Assembly (NCBI RefSeq): GCF_003751265.1
Contig: NZ_RJKN01000006.1
Coordinates: 248,001 to 312,000, forward strand
Length of the DNA stretch: 64,000 nucleotides
DNA from: Pseudokineococcus lusitanus
Lineage (GTDB): Bacteria; Actinomycetota; Actinomycetes; Actinomycetales; Quadrisphaeraceae
Reading direction: 5' to 3'
Position 1 is the first letter of the stretch. Each line of letters begins with the position of its first letter. The translations under genes and the position numbers were made by a program. Below are positions 40,010 through 48,734 of this stretch, piece by piece. The notes under the pieces are model-generated. The model was not told the origin of the DNA and ran no database searches. It worked only from the letters and a program-made list of their open reading frames with translations.

Positions 40010-41956
40010 GTGGGACTGCAGGAGCCCGAGGAGGACCGCCCGCGCGACTGCGCCCCAGGGGCGGCCGACGACCACGACGCGTCCGGTGCTCCGTCCGGTG
40101 CTCCGTCCGGTGCACCGTCGGGTGTCCCGTCGGGTGCTCAGTCCGGTGCACCGTCCGGTGCCGCCCCCGAGACCTCGGTGTCGGCCGGGCCGGCCGACGT
40201 GCCGGTGAGCGACCTCCCCCTCGCCCGGCGGGCAGGTCGAGCGGTCCTGGACCAGCTCCGCGACGCCCACGCAGCCGCGGCGGCCCAGCACGCTGTGATG
40301 CTGGGTCTGGTGGCCGACCTCGTCGACGAGACGGCCGCCTCCCTGGGTGTGCCGGTCGGCGGGGACCCGGTCGAGACCGCCCGGTTCGGGCGCCTCGGCG
40401 GGGACCCCGCCGAGGCCGTCATCACCGAGATCGCCCTCGCCCTGCGGGTCGGGGTCGCGGGCGCGCGGCGGCTGGTCACCGACGCGCTCGCGCTCACGAC
40501 CGTGCTCCCCGAGACCCGGGCCGCGCTGAGCGCGGGGACGGTCGGAGCGGGGCAGGCGCACGCGGTCGTCGCCGAGACCGCGGGCCTGACGTCCGAGCAG
40601 GCCCGCTGGGTCGACGCCGAGGTCGCCGACGACCTGCCCCGCCTGGACCCGCGCGGGATCACGCGGAAGGTCCGGGCGTTGGTCGCCCGGCTCGAGGTCG
40701 ACGCGACCAACCGCCGCGTCCGGTACGAGACGTGCCGCCGCCGCGTCCTCGTCCAGCCGCTCGGCGACGGGGCCGCCGAGCTCGTCGCCACCGGACCCGT
40801 CGCCGACATCACCGCCCTGTTCCACCGCCTCACCACGTGGGCGCGCACCCGCACCGGCCCGAACGCCGCCGCGGACCCGCACGCCGCGGTCGCCGCAGGC
40901 CTGGACCCGGTCACCACCGACACCACCGGTCTGCCCGACCAGCGCGGCGTGGACGCCCGCCGCTTCGACGCGTTGGTCGGCCTGGCCACCGACACCGGTG
41001 CCGGCCTGCGTGAGGACGGCCGTGCGCACGCCGGGCAGTGCCACGGCCCCCAGCTCAACGTCTCGCTCCCGACGCTGCTGGGCCTGGACGACGAGCAGGC
41101 GTGGCTCGCCGGCCACGGCGCCGTGCCCGCCGACGTCGCCCGCGAGCTCCTCGCCGCCGGCCACTCCTACCGCCGGATCCTCACCGACCCGTGGACCGGC
41201 ACGGTCCTCGGCGTCGACGGACACCTCCACCACCTCCCGGCCACCACGACCCGCACGACGCCGAAGGCGCTCGACAGCACCTCGACCGGAGCCCTCGGTA
41301 CGTTCCGCGCTGCTACCGACAGCGACCCGGCGACGACGCCAGGCGTCGGTGTCCCCGGGTGGGCCGGGCGTGGGCCCTCCCTCCCCGAGGACCGACCGCC
41401 GGGGCGGCCCCCGTGCCCGCTCGCGGGCCTGCCCACCGGCTACGTGCCCACCGCTGAGCAGTCCCGCTACGTCCGAGCCGCCCTGCCCGAGTGCACCCAT
41501 CCCGGCTGCACCCAGCCGTCGGTGCGCTGCGACCTCGACCACCAGGTCCCTCACGGCGCCGGCGGACCCACCTGCGAGTGCAACCTGCGGCCCCGCTGCC
41601 GCAAGCACCACCAGTGCCGCACCCACTACGGGTGGCAGGTCGAGGCCATCACGGACGACCCGGCCGACCCGTACGGCCTCGGCACCCGGTGGACCTCACC
41701 CCTCGGGCTGGTCCACGACGATCCCGCACCACCCTTCCTGCCCCGACCCGTCACCAGCCGCGACGCAGACGGCACACCCCTGCCCGCCGGCTGGGGCGAC
41801 CGTGGCGAGCCCCTCGACTGCTCGTACCCGGCCGTCGACATGGCCTGGCCCGGCGCCCTCGCCCTCGAGGCCGCCGTCACCGCGACCATCCACCACCGAC
41901 GACCGCCCCAGCCACCACCGCATCCGGTCGAGGACGACGACCCGCCGCCCTTCTGA
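40010..41956 (+). CDS. DUF222 / 13E12-family protein with C-terminal HNH endonuclease domain
   Basis: A 648-residue protein (from GTG 40010; GTG 40001 is also possible). Residues 1-65 contain a (S-G-A-P) tandem repeat, 75-400 are the helical DUF222 region (A-V-L-D-Q-L, A-L-R-V-G-V-A-G-A-R-R-L-V, L-S-A-G-T-V-G-A-G-Q-A-H-A-V), and the HNH nuclease is near 500-550 (C-T-H-P-G-C, C-D-L-D-H-Q-V-P-H-G-A-G-G, N-L-R-P-R-C-R-K-H-H). The fold is a zinc-coordinating His-Me finger. The biological role of the family is unclear; many copies per genome and LexA control are typical. The SOS box upstream implies induction by DNA damage. Confidence 0.92.
   Translation: MGLQEPEEDRPRDCAPGAADDHDASGAPSGAPSGAPSGVPSGAQSGAPSGAAPETSVSAGPADVPVSDLPLARRAGRAVLDQLRDAHAAAAAQHAVMLGLVADLVDETAASLGVPVGGDPVETARFGRLGGDPAEAVITEIALALRVGVAGARRLVTDALALTTVLPETRAALSAGTVGAGQAHAVVAETAGLTSEQARWVDAEVADDLPRLDPRGITRKVRALVARLEVDATNRRVRYETCRRRVLVQPLGDGAAELVATGPVADITALFHRLTTWARTRTGPNAAADPHAAVAAGLDPVTTDTTGLPDQRGVDARRFDALVGLATDTGAGLREDGRAHAGQCHGPQLNVSLPTLLGLDDEQAWLAGHGAVPADVARELLAAGHSYRRILTDPWTGTVLGVDGHLHHLPATTTRTTPKALDSTSTGALGTFRAATDSDPATTPGVGVPGWAGRGPSLPEDRPPGRPPCPLAGLPTGYVPTAEQSRYVRAALPECTHPGCTQPSVRCDLDHQVPHGAGGPTCECNLRPRCRKHHQCRTHYGWQVEAITDDPADPYGLGTRWTSPLGLVHDDPAPPFLPRPVTSRDADGTPLPAGWGDRGEPLDCSYPAVDMAWPGALALEAAVTATIHHRRPPQPPPHPVEDDDPPPF
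40081..40164. repeat. Degenerate 12-bp tandem repeat coding for S-G-A-P units
   Basis: About seven copies of a GTCCGGTGCTCC-like unit at the 5' end of the DUF222-HNH gene. The repeat encodes a flexible N-terminal linker and keeps frame. Confidence 0.85.
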
Positions 41957-42120
41957 CGGGGCCACGGCCACGGCCACGCCGGTGCTCGCTCCGGCGGTCG
42001 ACCCGTCCCGTCGCCGCGACGGTCACCTCCGACCCAGTCCAACCCGACCCGACCCGCGCCGGGCGAGGGCGGCGGCGGCTCCGGGCAGCGCCCGGCGGGC
42101 ACCTGCGCCACCATCGCGGC

Positions 42121-43125
42121 ATGCGAGCGGTGCAGGTACGGCGGACGGGTGGTCCAGAGGTCCTCGAGGTCGGGGAGGTCGAGGAGCCGGTCCCCGGGCC
42201 GGGGCAGGTGCTCGTCGAGGTGGACGCCGCGGGCGTCAACTACATCGACACGTACCTCCGCAGCGGGACCTACCCGATGCCCACGCCCTTCGGCGTCGGC
42301 CTCGAGGGCGCCGGCCGCGTCGTCGGCCTCGGCGAGGGCGTGGAGCCCGACGGCGACCTCCGCGAGGGCGCGCTCGTCGCGTGGAAGCAGGCGCCCGGCA
42401 GCTGCGCCGAGCGCGTCGTCGTCGACGCCGCCGAGGCGGTGCCCGTCCCGGACGGCGTGGACGCCGAGACGGCCGCCGCGCTCATGCTCCAGGGCCTCAC
42501 CGCCCACTACCTCGCGACGTCGACCTACCCGGTGGCGGAGGGCGACACGGTCGTCGTCCACGCCGGGGCGGGCGGCGTGGGCCTGCTGCTGACGCAGATG
42601 GTCGTCCGGCGCGGCGGTCGGGTGCTCGCGACGACGTCCACGCCCGAGAAGGCGGACCTGGCCAGGGGCGCCGGCGCCGCGGAGGTGCTCGGCTACGAGG
42701 GGTTCGCCGCCCGCGCCCGCGAGCTCACCGGCGGGGAGGGCGTGGCGGCCGTCTACGACGGCGTCGGCCGGGCCACCTTCGCCGAGGGGCTCGACGCCCT
42801 GCGCCCGCGCGGCGTCATGGTGCTGTTCGGCGGCGCGAGCGGGCCCGTCGAGCCGTTCGACCCGCAGGTCCTCAACGCCAAGGGCTCGCTGTACGTCACG
42901 CGCCCGTCGCTCGGCGCCTACACGCGGACGCGCGAGGAGCTGCTGCGCCGGACCGGCGACGTCCTCGCGTGGGCGGCCGCCGACGAGCTGTCCGTCCGCG
43001 TCGGCGGCCGGTACGCGCTCGAGGAGACCGCCCGCGCGCACGAGGACCTCGAGGGCCGCCGCACCACGGGCAAGCTGCTCGTCCTCCCCGGTGGTGCGGC
43101 CGAGGCCGAGCTCGGCCGCAGCTGA
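42121..43125 (+). CDS. NADPH:quinone oxidoreductase (zeta-crystallin type MDR)
   Basis: A 334-residue medium-chain reductase without catalytic zinc. It has M-R-A-V-Q-V-R-R-T-G-G-P-E-V-L-E at the start and D-A-A-G-V-N-Y-I-D-T-Y-L-R-S-G. The nucleotide fold is H-A-G-A-G-G-V-G-L-L-L-T-Q-M-V, followed by G-E-G-V-A-A-V-Y-D-G-V-G and L-F-G-G-A-S-G-P-V. It should reduce quinones by NADPH. ATG 42121 lies 6 nt after CACCAT, a leaderless layout. A 13-bp hairpin follows the stop. Confidence 0.92.
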   Translation: MRAVQVRRTGGPEVLEVGEVEEPVPGPGQVLVEVDAAGVNYIDTYLRSGTYPMPTPFGVGLEGAGRVVGLGEGVEPDGDLREGALVAWKQAPGSCAERVVVDAAEAVPVPDGVDAETAAALMLQGLTAHYLATSTYPVAEGDTVVVHAGAGGVGLLLTQMVVRRGGRVLATTSTPEKADLARGAGAAEVLGYEGFAARARELTGGEGVAAVYDGVGRATFAEGLDALRPRGVMVLFGGASGPVEPFDPQVLNAKGSLYVTRPSLGAYTRTREELLRRTGDVLAWAAADELSVRVGGRYALEETARAHEDLEGRRTTGKLLVLPGGAAEAELGRS

Positions 43126-43131
43126 GCCGGA

Positions 43132-43162
43132 CCGGCGGGCCGCCCCGACGGCGGCCCGCCGG
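43132..43162 (+). terminator. Hairpin terminator after the quinone oxidoreductase
   Basis: A perfect 13-bp stem (43132-43144 with 43150-43162) with a 5-nt loop, 7 bases after the stop. Confidence 0.8.
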
Positions 43163-43228
43163 CCGTCCACCGACGACCCGTCGGCGCCGGGACCTCAGGC
43201 CGGACCCCCGATCGGCCGATCAGGGGAC

Positions 43229-44617
43229 GTGAGCCCTCGCCCCGTCGCCCCGCCCCGCCGTCGCGCCCCCCGTCCGGCCGTGGGCCGGGCCGGCCGCACG
43301 GGGGCCGCCGCCGCGCTGCTCGTCGGCGGCCTGCTGCTGCCCGTCGTGGCCGCGCCGTCCGCGCTCGCCGCGGGGGACGCCGCCGCCGCCGTGGCCGCCG
43401 TGCTGCCGGACGCGCTCGCCGACGAGCTCTCGGCGCGGCAGACCGCGCAGCTCGCCGGGGCCCTCGTCGACGACGCCGGGACGGCCGACGCGGTGGCCAC
43501 CCCGGGCGCGGGCGTGCAGCACGTCGAGGTCGCCGTGACGACCGACGACGGCGGGCTGGAGGTCGCCGCCGTCGCCGTCGAGGCGCCGCGGGCGGGGGCC
43601 GTCGTCGACCTCCTCGGCGGGCTGCCGTCGGTCGAGGCCGCGGGCGTGGCGCAGCGGCTGGACGTGGGCGACCCCGTCCCCGTCGGGGCGACGTCCGTGG
43701 CCCCCGGTCGCGCCGGCGACCCCTACGTCGGCGAGCAGTGGGCCCTCCCCGCGCTGGACGCGGACCGGCTGCGGGCGTCGCGGATCGCGGTGCCGGTCGT
43801 CGCGGTCGTCGACTCCGGCGTCGACGCCGGCCACCCGGACCTCGCCGGGAGCGTCCGGCGCGGGTACGACGCGCTGACGAGGCAGCCCGGCGGCACGACC
43901 GACAAGCACGGCCACGGCACGCACGTCGCGGGCGTCGTCGCGGCGACCATCGGCAACGGCGTGGGCGTCGCGGGCCTCGTCCGCGCGGACGTCCTCCCCG
44001 TCCGGGTGCTGAGCTCCGCGGGCGTCGGCGACACGACGAGGGCCGCCGACGGCGTCGTCTGGGCCACCGACCACGGCGCCGACGTCATCAACATGTCGCT
44101 GGGCGGCCCGGAGTCCTCCGACGTCCTCGCACGGGCCGTCCGGTACGCGATCGAGCACGGCGTCGTCGTCATCGCGGCCATGGGCAACGAGGGCGCCGAG
44201 GGGTCCCCGACGAGCTACCCCGCCGCGTACCCGGGCGTCGTGGCCGTCGCCGCGGTGGACCGGCGCCGCGCCACGGCCCCCTTCTCCTCGCGCGGGGCGC
44301 ACGCCGACATCGCCGCCCCCGGCGTGGGCATCCTCTCGACCTACAAGGGCGGCACCTACGCCTACCTCGACGGGACGTCGATGGCGGCGCCGTACGTCGC
44401 CGCCTCCGCCGCGGTCCTCGCCGCGACCGTGCCCTCGGCCTCCCCGGCCGCCGTCCAGCGCGCGCTGCTCGAGACCGCCGTCGACCTCGGCCCGCGGGGC
44501 CGCGACGTCGCCACGGGTTACGGCCTCGTCGACCCGACCGCCGCCCTTCTCCGGCTCCGGGACGGCGGCCCGCCTCGGCAGTGCCTCGCGGGGGTGCGGC
44601 CGACCGAGGTCGGCTGA
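43229..44617 (+). CDS. Secreted S8 (subtilisin-like) serine protease
   Basis: A 462-residue protein with a signal peptide (R-P-A-V-G-R-A-G-R-T-G then L-L-V-G-G-L-L-L-P-V-V-A, cleavage near A-L-A-A). A propeptide-like region precedes the catalytic domain. The triad is visible: Asp195 (V-V-D-S-G-V-D), His229 (H-G-T-H-V-A-G) and Ser384 (G-T-S-M-A-A-P), plus the oxyanion Asn region A-M-G-N-E-G-A-E. No C-terminal membrane anchor is present, so it should be released; this differs from mycosins. A terminator and a long repeat region follow. Confidence 0.93.
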   Translation: MSPRPVAPPRRRAPRPAVGRAGRTGAAAALLVGGLLLPVVAAPSALAAGDAAAAVAAVLPDALADELSARQTAQLAGALVDDAGTADAVATPGAGVQHVEVAVTTDDGGLEVAAVAVEAPRAGAVVDLLGGLPSVEAAGVAQRLDVGDPVPVGATSVAPGRAGDPYVGEQWALPALDADRLRASRIAVPVVAVVDSGVDAGHPDLAGSVRRGYDALTRQPGGTTDKHGHGTHVAGVVAATIGNGVGVAGLVRADVLPVRVLSSAGVGDTTRAADGVVWATDHGADVINMSLGGPESSDVLARAVRYAIEHGVVVIAAMGNEGAEGSPTSYPAAYPGVVAVAAVDRRRATAPFSSRGAHADIAAPGVGILSTYKGGTYAYLDGTSMAAPYVAASAAVLAATVPSASPAAVQRALLETAVDLGPRGRDVATGYGLVDPTAALLRLRDGGPPRQCLAGVRPTEVG

Positions 44618-44623
44618 CCCGGA

Positions 44624-44646
44624 GGGCCGACCCGGGGGGTCGGCCC
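44624..44646 (+). terminator. Hairpin terminator after the S8 protease
   Basis: A 10-bp stem (GGGCCGACCC with its complement) around GGG, 6 bases after the stop. Confidence 0.75.
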
Positions 44647-44663
44647 GCCCGGGGCCCTGACGA

Positions 44664-44789
44664 CGTCGGCCGGGCTCCGTCGGCCGGGCTCCGTCGGCCG
44701 GGCTCCGTCGGCCGGGCTCCGTCGGCCGGGCTCCGTCGGCCGGGCTCCGTCGGCCGGGCTCCGTCGCCCGGGCTCCCTCGCCCGGGCTC
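44664..44789. repeat. 14-bp tandem repeat, nine units
   Basis: Unit CGTCGGCCGGGCTC; the first seven copies are identical, the last two carry one or two changes (CGTCGCCCGGGCTC and CCTCGCCCGGGCTC). It is a VNTR-like array in non-coding DNA. Confidence 0.95.
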
Positions 44790-45106
44790 CGTCAGCCGAC
44801 CGCCGCCCTGTCCCGGCTCCGGGCCGGCGGCCCGCCGCGGCCGTGGCTCGCGGGGGTGCGGCCGACCGGGGTCGGCCGACCCGCGGGGGCGTCTCGTCGG
44901 CCCTGCGGGGAGGTGGGAGTCCGCCGTACGACAGGAGATGCCCCGCGCCGGCGGCGGCGTCGGGCTCCCGACCTGCGGTGACGTGCCGTGACTGCGACCG
45001 ACGCCTGCAGCCCGGAGACCTCCGCAGGACCGCAGGACCGGCCGGCCGCCCCGAGCCCGCGGAGGCCTCCGACCAGCGGCGACGCCCCCTTGGGGCGCCG
45101 TTGCTC

Positions 45107-45162
45107 CTCGCGACCTCGCGACCTCGCGACCTCGCGACCTCGCGACCTCGCGACCTCGCGAC
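45107..45162. repeat. 8-bp tandem repeat, seven units
   Basis: Seven perfect copies of CTCGCGAC. Each unit contains the palindrome TCGCGA. It lies about 100 bp after the stop end of the diguanylate cyclase gene on the other strand. Confidence 0.95.
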
Positions 45163-45259
45163 CTAGCGGCCCCGCGGCGGCCCGGTCGTGCCGCCCGAGG
45201 GACCCGCTCGACGTAGGCACCCCGCGGCGCCCGGCCGGAGCGGCAGGTGCGGAGGGCTC

Positions 45260-47302
45260 TCAGCGCGCGAGCACGTCCCCGTGCAGGACCACCCGACCGC
45301 GCCCGGCGCGCTTGGCGGCGTACATGGCGAGGTCGGCGTCGTGGAGCAGGCCCGCGCTGCCGAGGCCGGGGGCGCCCGTGCGGCCGCCGACGCTCGCGCT
45401 GACGGAGAAGACGCCCGAGTCGAGGATGACCGGCACCTCGAGCGCCGCGACGAGCCGGCGGCCCAGGGCCGAGAGCGCGGCGGGGGAGGCCCCGTCCGGG
45501 GTGGGGACGAGGACGGCGAACTCGTCGCCGCCCACCCTGGCCACGAGGGCGTCGGGCCCGGCGGTCACGACGAGGCGCCGGGCGACGTGGCGCAGCAGCT
45601 CGTCGCCGGCGGCGTGCCCGGCGCTGTCGTTGACCGGCTTGAAGCCGTCGAGGTCGAGGAAGAGCAGGCCGGCGCGGCCGGCGGCGGCGTCGGCGCGGCG
45701 GACGAGCAGCTCGCGGCGCGGCAGGTCGGTCAGCGGGTCGTGGCTGGCGCGGTGGCGCAGCGCGCGCTCGAGGCGGCGCTCGGCCGTCACGTCCTCGACG
45801 ACGACGAGGAGGTACGGCGCACGTCCCTCCGGGTGCACGCGGGAGGCGCCCAGCCGGCCGCGGCGCTCGCCGTCGCCCACGACCGCGTGCTCGCAGCGCG
45901 GGGCGGCCGCGCCGCGGGCCCGGGGTGCCCCGCCGCCGAGCGCGCACGGCCCGTCGCCCTCGTGCGGGCCGACGAGCTCGTCGAGGCGGCGGCCGGCCAG
46001 GGAGCGCGCGGGCCGCCCGACGAGGGCCGCGAGGGCGGCGTTCGCCTCGGTGACGACGCCGGCCCGCCCGCCCTCGAGGCCGACGACGGCCATGCCGGTC
46101 GGGGCGGTGGCGAAGGAGAGGCGGAGGAGGTCGGCGCGCTCGTCGGCGGCGCGGCGGGTGCGGTCGAGGTGGCCGAGCAGGTCGTCGCGCTGGTGGCGGT
46201 AGAGCGACAGCGCGAGGCAGACGACGGCGAGGACCGCGGCGAAGGCGTGCGCGACGAGCGGGCCCGCCTCGCCGAGCCCCGCGACCGGGCCGCGGTCGGC
46301 CACGGCGCAGGCCGTGACGACGAGGCCGACGACGACGACGTGCAGCGCCGTCGTGGCGGTGGAGGCGCGCAGCGCCACCCACACGGACAGCGGCAGCGCC
46401 GCGAAGGCCAGCGGCGCGCCCTGCAGCACGCCCCACAGCAGGACGTGGACGGACGTGGCGGCGACGACGAGCAGCGCCACCTCGAGGGGGTGGGCCACCG
46501 GGCCGTGCGCGGCGCCGTCGACCCCGGCGGGGGCGTCGCCCGGCGCGCGCCGGACGAGGACGCGGCGACGCACGCCGGCGCCGGGGGCCGTGACGACGAG
46601 TGCGGCGCCGACGACGGCGAGGACGCAGGAGGACGTCCGCAGGGCCCAGGCGCCGGCGTCGAGGAGGTCGGGCGCCCCGCCGCCCGCGAGGAGGAGGGCG
46701 CCCGGGAGCAGGGAGCCGGCGGACCCGACGGCGGCCGCGGCGACGAGGACGGCGAGGTCCGGCGGCGTGGCGAGCGGGTGGCGCGTCCGGGTGCGGCGGA
46801 CGGCGCGGCCGCGGCGGGCGTCGACGGCCCGGCCGAGCACGCGGTGCGACTCCGCCGTCAGGAGGCCGCAGCCGGCCACGGCGACGCCGGCGAGCAGCGC
46901 GGTGACGGGCCCGCCGCCGGTGAGGAGTCCCGGGACGGCGACGGCGAGGGCGACCCGGGCCGCCGTGCGGACGGCCGCGGACCGGTCGCCGACCACCCCG
47001 GCCCAGCGGCACCACAGGACGGCGAGGGCCGCGAGGGGCCCGGCCGCGGCCGTCGCCCAGTCGGCCCCCACGCCGGCCCGGGCGCCGACGACGACGAGCG
47101 CGCAGAGCACGACGCCGACGAGGTGCACCGAGCGCCGGTCGCCCCGGGCCCCGGCGCGCGCGGCGGGGGCCGCGCCGGCCCGCGCGGGGGCCGGCCGCGC
47201 TCCCGACGGCGTCCGGCGCGGGGCCGGCACGACGGGGAGCGGCGTCGTCGGGAGGGGGCGGAGGCCGGCCGGCTGCTCGGCGGCGTGGTGCAGGGGGCTC
47301 AC
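45260..47302 (-). CDS. Membrane-anchored diguanylate cyclase with PAS and GGDEF domains
   Basis: A 680-residue protein. The first 60 residues are Pro/Ala/Arg-rich, then about eight to ten hydrophobic segments (60-370) form a sensor-like membrane domain. A PAS-like domain (around 390-510, F-A-T-A-P-T-G-M-A-V-V-G-L) and a GGDEF domain (H-D-P-L-T-D-L-P-R-R, D-L-D-G-F-K-P-V-N-D, G-G-D-E-F at 591-595) follow. The intact GGDEF predicts c-di-GMP synthesis. The product-inhibition I-site RxxD is not present (A-G-P-D instead). There is no EAL domain. Confidence 0.9.
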   Translation of the reverse strand: MSPLHHAAEQPAGLRPLPTTPLPVVPAPRRTPSGARPAPARAGAAPAARAGARGDRRSVHLVGVVLCALVVVGARAGVGADWATAAAGPLAALAVLWCRWAGVVGDRSAAVRTAARVALAVAVPGLLTGGGPVTALLAGVAVAGCGLLTAESHRVLGRAVDARRGRAVRRTRTRHPLATPPDLAVLVAAAAVGSAGSLLPGALLLAGGGAPDLLDAGAWALRTSSCVLAVVGAALVVTAPGAGVRRRVLVRRAPGDAPAGVDGAAHGPVAHPLEVALLVVAATSVHVLLWGVLQGAPLAFAALPLSVWVALRASTATTALHVVVVGLVVTACAVADRGPVAGLGEAGPLVAHAFAAVLAVVCLALSLYRHQRDDLLGHLDRTRRAADERADLLRLSFATAPTGMAVVGLEGGRAGVVTEANAALAALVGRPARSLAGRRLDELVGPHEGDGPCALGGGAPRARGAAAPRCEHAVVGDGERRGRLGASRVHPEGRAPYLLVVVEDVTAERRLERALRHRASHDPLTDLPRRELLVRRADAAAGRAGLLFLDLDGFKPVNDSAGHAAGDELLRHVARRLVVTAGPDALVARVGGDEFAVLVPTPDGASPAALSALGRRLVAALEVPVILDSGVFSVSASVGGRTGAPGLGSAGLLHDADLAMYAAKRAGRGRVVLHGDVLAR

Positions 47303-47369
47303 GGGGCGACCATCGGCAGGTCGGGCGCGCGGCTTGAGCGGCGACCTCGACGACGACCCGGCCGCCCCG

Positions 47370-47406
47370 CCGGACCACCCGCCGGGAGGTGCGGCGGGTG
47401 GTCCGG
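47370..47406 (-). terminator. Hairpin terminator after galK
   Basis: A perfect 14-bp stem (47370-47383 with 47393-47406) with a 9-nt loop in the gap after the galK stop. It ends the galactose operon before the diguanylate cyclase gene. Confidence 0.8.
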
Positions 47407-47450
47407 TCGGGCGGCGTCCGGGTCCCGGGCCGGCGCGGGCCGGGCGCGTC

Positions 47451-48734
47451 TCAGGCCAGGCGCTCGGCGCCCCCGGCCGCGACCGCGCGCACCGAGGTGG
47501 GCCGCGGGTGGCCCGCCGCGAGCGACGCCGCGACGACGGCGGCCGCCACGGCCTCCTCGTCCGCGGTCCGGACGAGCGCCAGCGCCGAGCCGCCGAAGCC
47601 GCCGCCCGTCATCCGCGCCCCGAGCGCGCCGGCCTCCCGGGCGGCGGCGGTGACGACGTCGAGCTCGGGGGAGGACACCTCGTGGTCGGCGGCCAGGGAG
47701 GCGTGGGAGGCGTCGAGCAGCGGGCCGACGTCGGCCGGCCGGTCGGCGCGCAGGAGCGCGACGGCGTCCGCCACGCGCTGCTGCTCCGTGAGGACGTGCC
47801 GCGCCCGGCGGGCGACGACGTCGTCGGCGCCCGCGGCGGCGAGCCGGTCGAGCACCTCCCCGACGGACGACCCCTCGGCGGCCCGGGCCAGGTGCGGGAC
47901 GTCGAGCAGCCGGGCCGCCTCCGCGCACGCCGCGCGGCGGGCGGCGTACTGGCCGTCCACGAGCCGGTGCGGGGCGTGGGTGTCGACGACGAGGACCGCC
48001 AGGCCGTGCTCGGCGAGCGCGAACGGCACGTGCTCCACCGACCCGTCCGAGGAGTCGAGGAGGAGCAGGTGCCCGTCGCGGCAGCGCAGGGAGGCCTGCT
48101 GGTCCATGCCGCCCGTCGCCGAGCCGGCCACCTCGTTCTCCGCGCGGACGGCCGCGCCGACGAGCAGGCGGCGCAGGGCGTCGCCCTCGGGCGTCGTCGG
48201 GTCGGCGGCCGGCCCGTCGGCGTGGCCGGTGAGCGTCGCGAGCGCGAGCGCCGTCGAGCACGTCAGCGCCGCGGAGCTCGACAGCCCCGCGCCGACGGGG
48301 ACGTCGGACGTGACGGCGAGGTCGGCGCCGCCCACGGCCCACCCCGGGCCGTCCGCCTGCGAAAGCGCCCAGAGGACGCCGACGGGGTAGGCCGCCCAGC
48401 CCTCGACGGAGCCCGCGCCGCCGTCGCTGCCGGGGCGGACGTCGGCGAGGTCGCCCTCCCACACCTCGTCGGGCGCCCACGCCGAGACGACGCGGACCCG
48501 CCCGTCCTCCCGCGGCCGCGCCGCGAGGAGGGTGCGCTGCGGCAGCGCGAAGGGCATCGACCGGCCTCCGGCGTAGTCCACGTGCTCGCCGATGAGGTTC
48601 ACCCGCCCCGGCGCCGCCCAGACGCCGGCCGGGTCTCCGCCGTGCGCACGGGCGAAGACCTCGGCGACCTCGCCCACGGCGCCCTCCTCGGCGCCCGTCC
48701 CGGCGCCCGTCCCGGCGCTCGACCGGGCGCTCAC
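47451..48734 (-). CDS. galK: Galactokinase
   Basis: A 427-residue GHMP kinase that phosphorylates galactose at C1 with ATP. It has the galactokinase signature G-R-V-N-L-I-G-E-H-V-D-Y-A-G-G and the ATP loop P-V-G-A-G-L-S-S-S-A-A-L. The catalytic-base region is G-S-A-T-G-G-M-D-Q-Q-A-S, and the C-terminal motif is G-A-R-M-T-G-G-G-F-G-G-S. The GTG start overlaps the galT stop (GTGA). The first 20 residues are Gly/Thr/Ala-rich and variable. Confidence 0.95.
   Translation of the reverse strand: MSARSSAGTGAGTGAEEGAVGEVAEVFARAHGGDPAGVWAAPGRVNLIGEHVDYAGGRSMPFALPQRTLLAARPREDGRVRVVSAWAPDEVWEGDLADVRPGSDGGAGSVEGWAAYPVGVLWALSQADGPGWAVGGADLAVTSDVPVGAGLSSSAALTCSTALALATLTGHADGPAADPTTPEGDALRRLLVGAAVRAENEVAGSATGGMDQQASLRCRDGHLLLLDSSDGSVEHVPFALAEHGLAVLVVDTHAPHRLVDGQYAARRAACAEAARLLDVPHLARAAEGSSVGEVLDRLAAAGADDVVARRARHVLTEQQRVADAVALLRADRPADVGPLLDASHASLAADHEVSSPELDVVTAAAREAGALGARMTGGGFGGSALALVRTADEEAVAAAVVAASLAAGHPRPTSVRAVAAGGAERLA

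Larger units (their letters stand above)
44618..45259. other. 642-bp gene-free repeat region between S8 protease and diguanylate cyclase
   Basis: It holds a terminator (44624-44646), a nine-unit 14-bp tandem repeat (44664-44789) and a seven-unit 8-bp repeat (45107-45162). The sequence around 44820-44880 repeats words from the protease 3' end (for example CGGGGGTGCGGCCGACCG...GGTCGG), as if part of the gene end were duplicated. No convincing gene is present; open frames here are products of the repeats. Confidence 0.7.

Noticed and set aside
44664-45162. Possible CRISPR array in the repeat region
   Set aside because: Repeats of 14 and 8 bp are directly adjacent without spacers and no cas genes are present; these are simple tandem repeats.
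44792-45220. Small minus-strand frame with S-R-G-R-E-V-A-R repeats
   Set aside because: The peptide is produced by translating the 8-bp repeat; no start or ribosome site and no coding character outside it.
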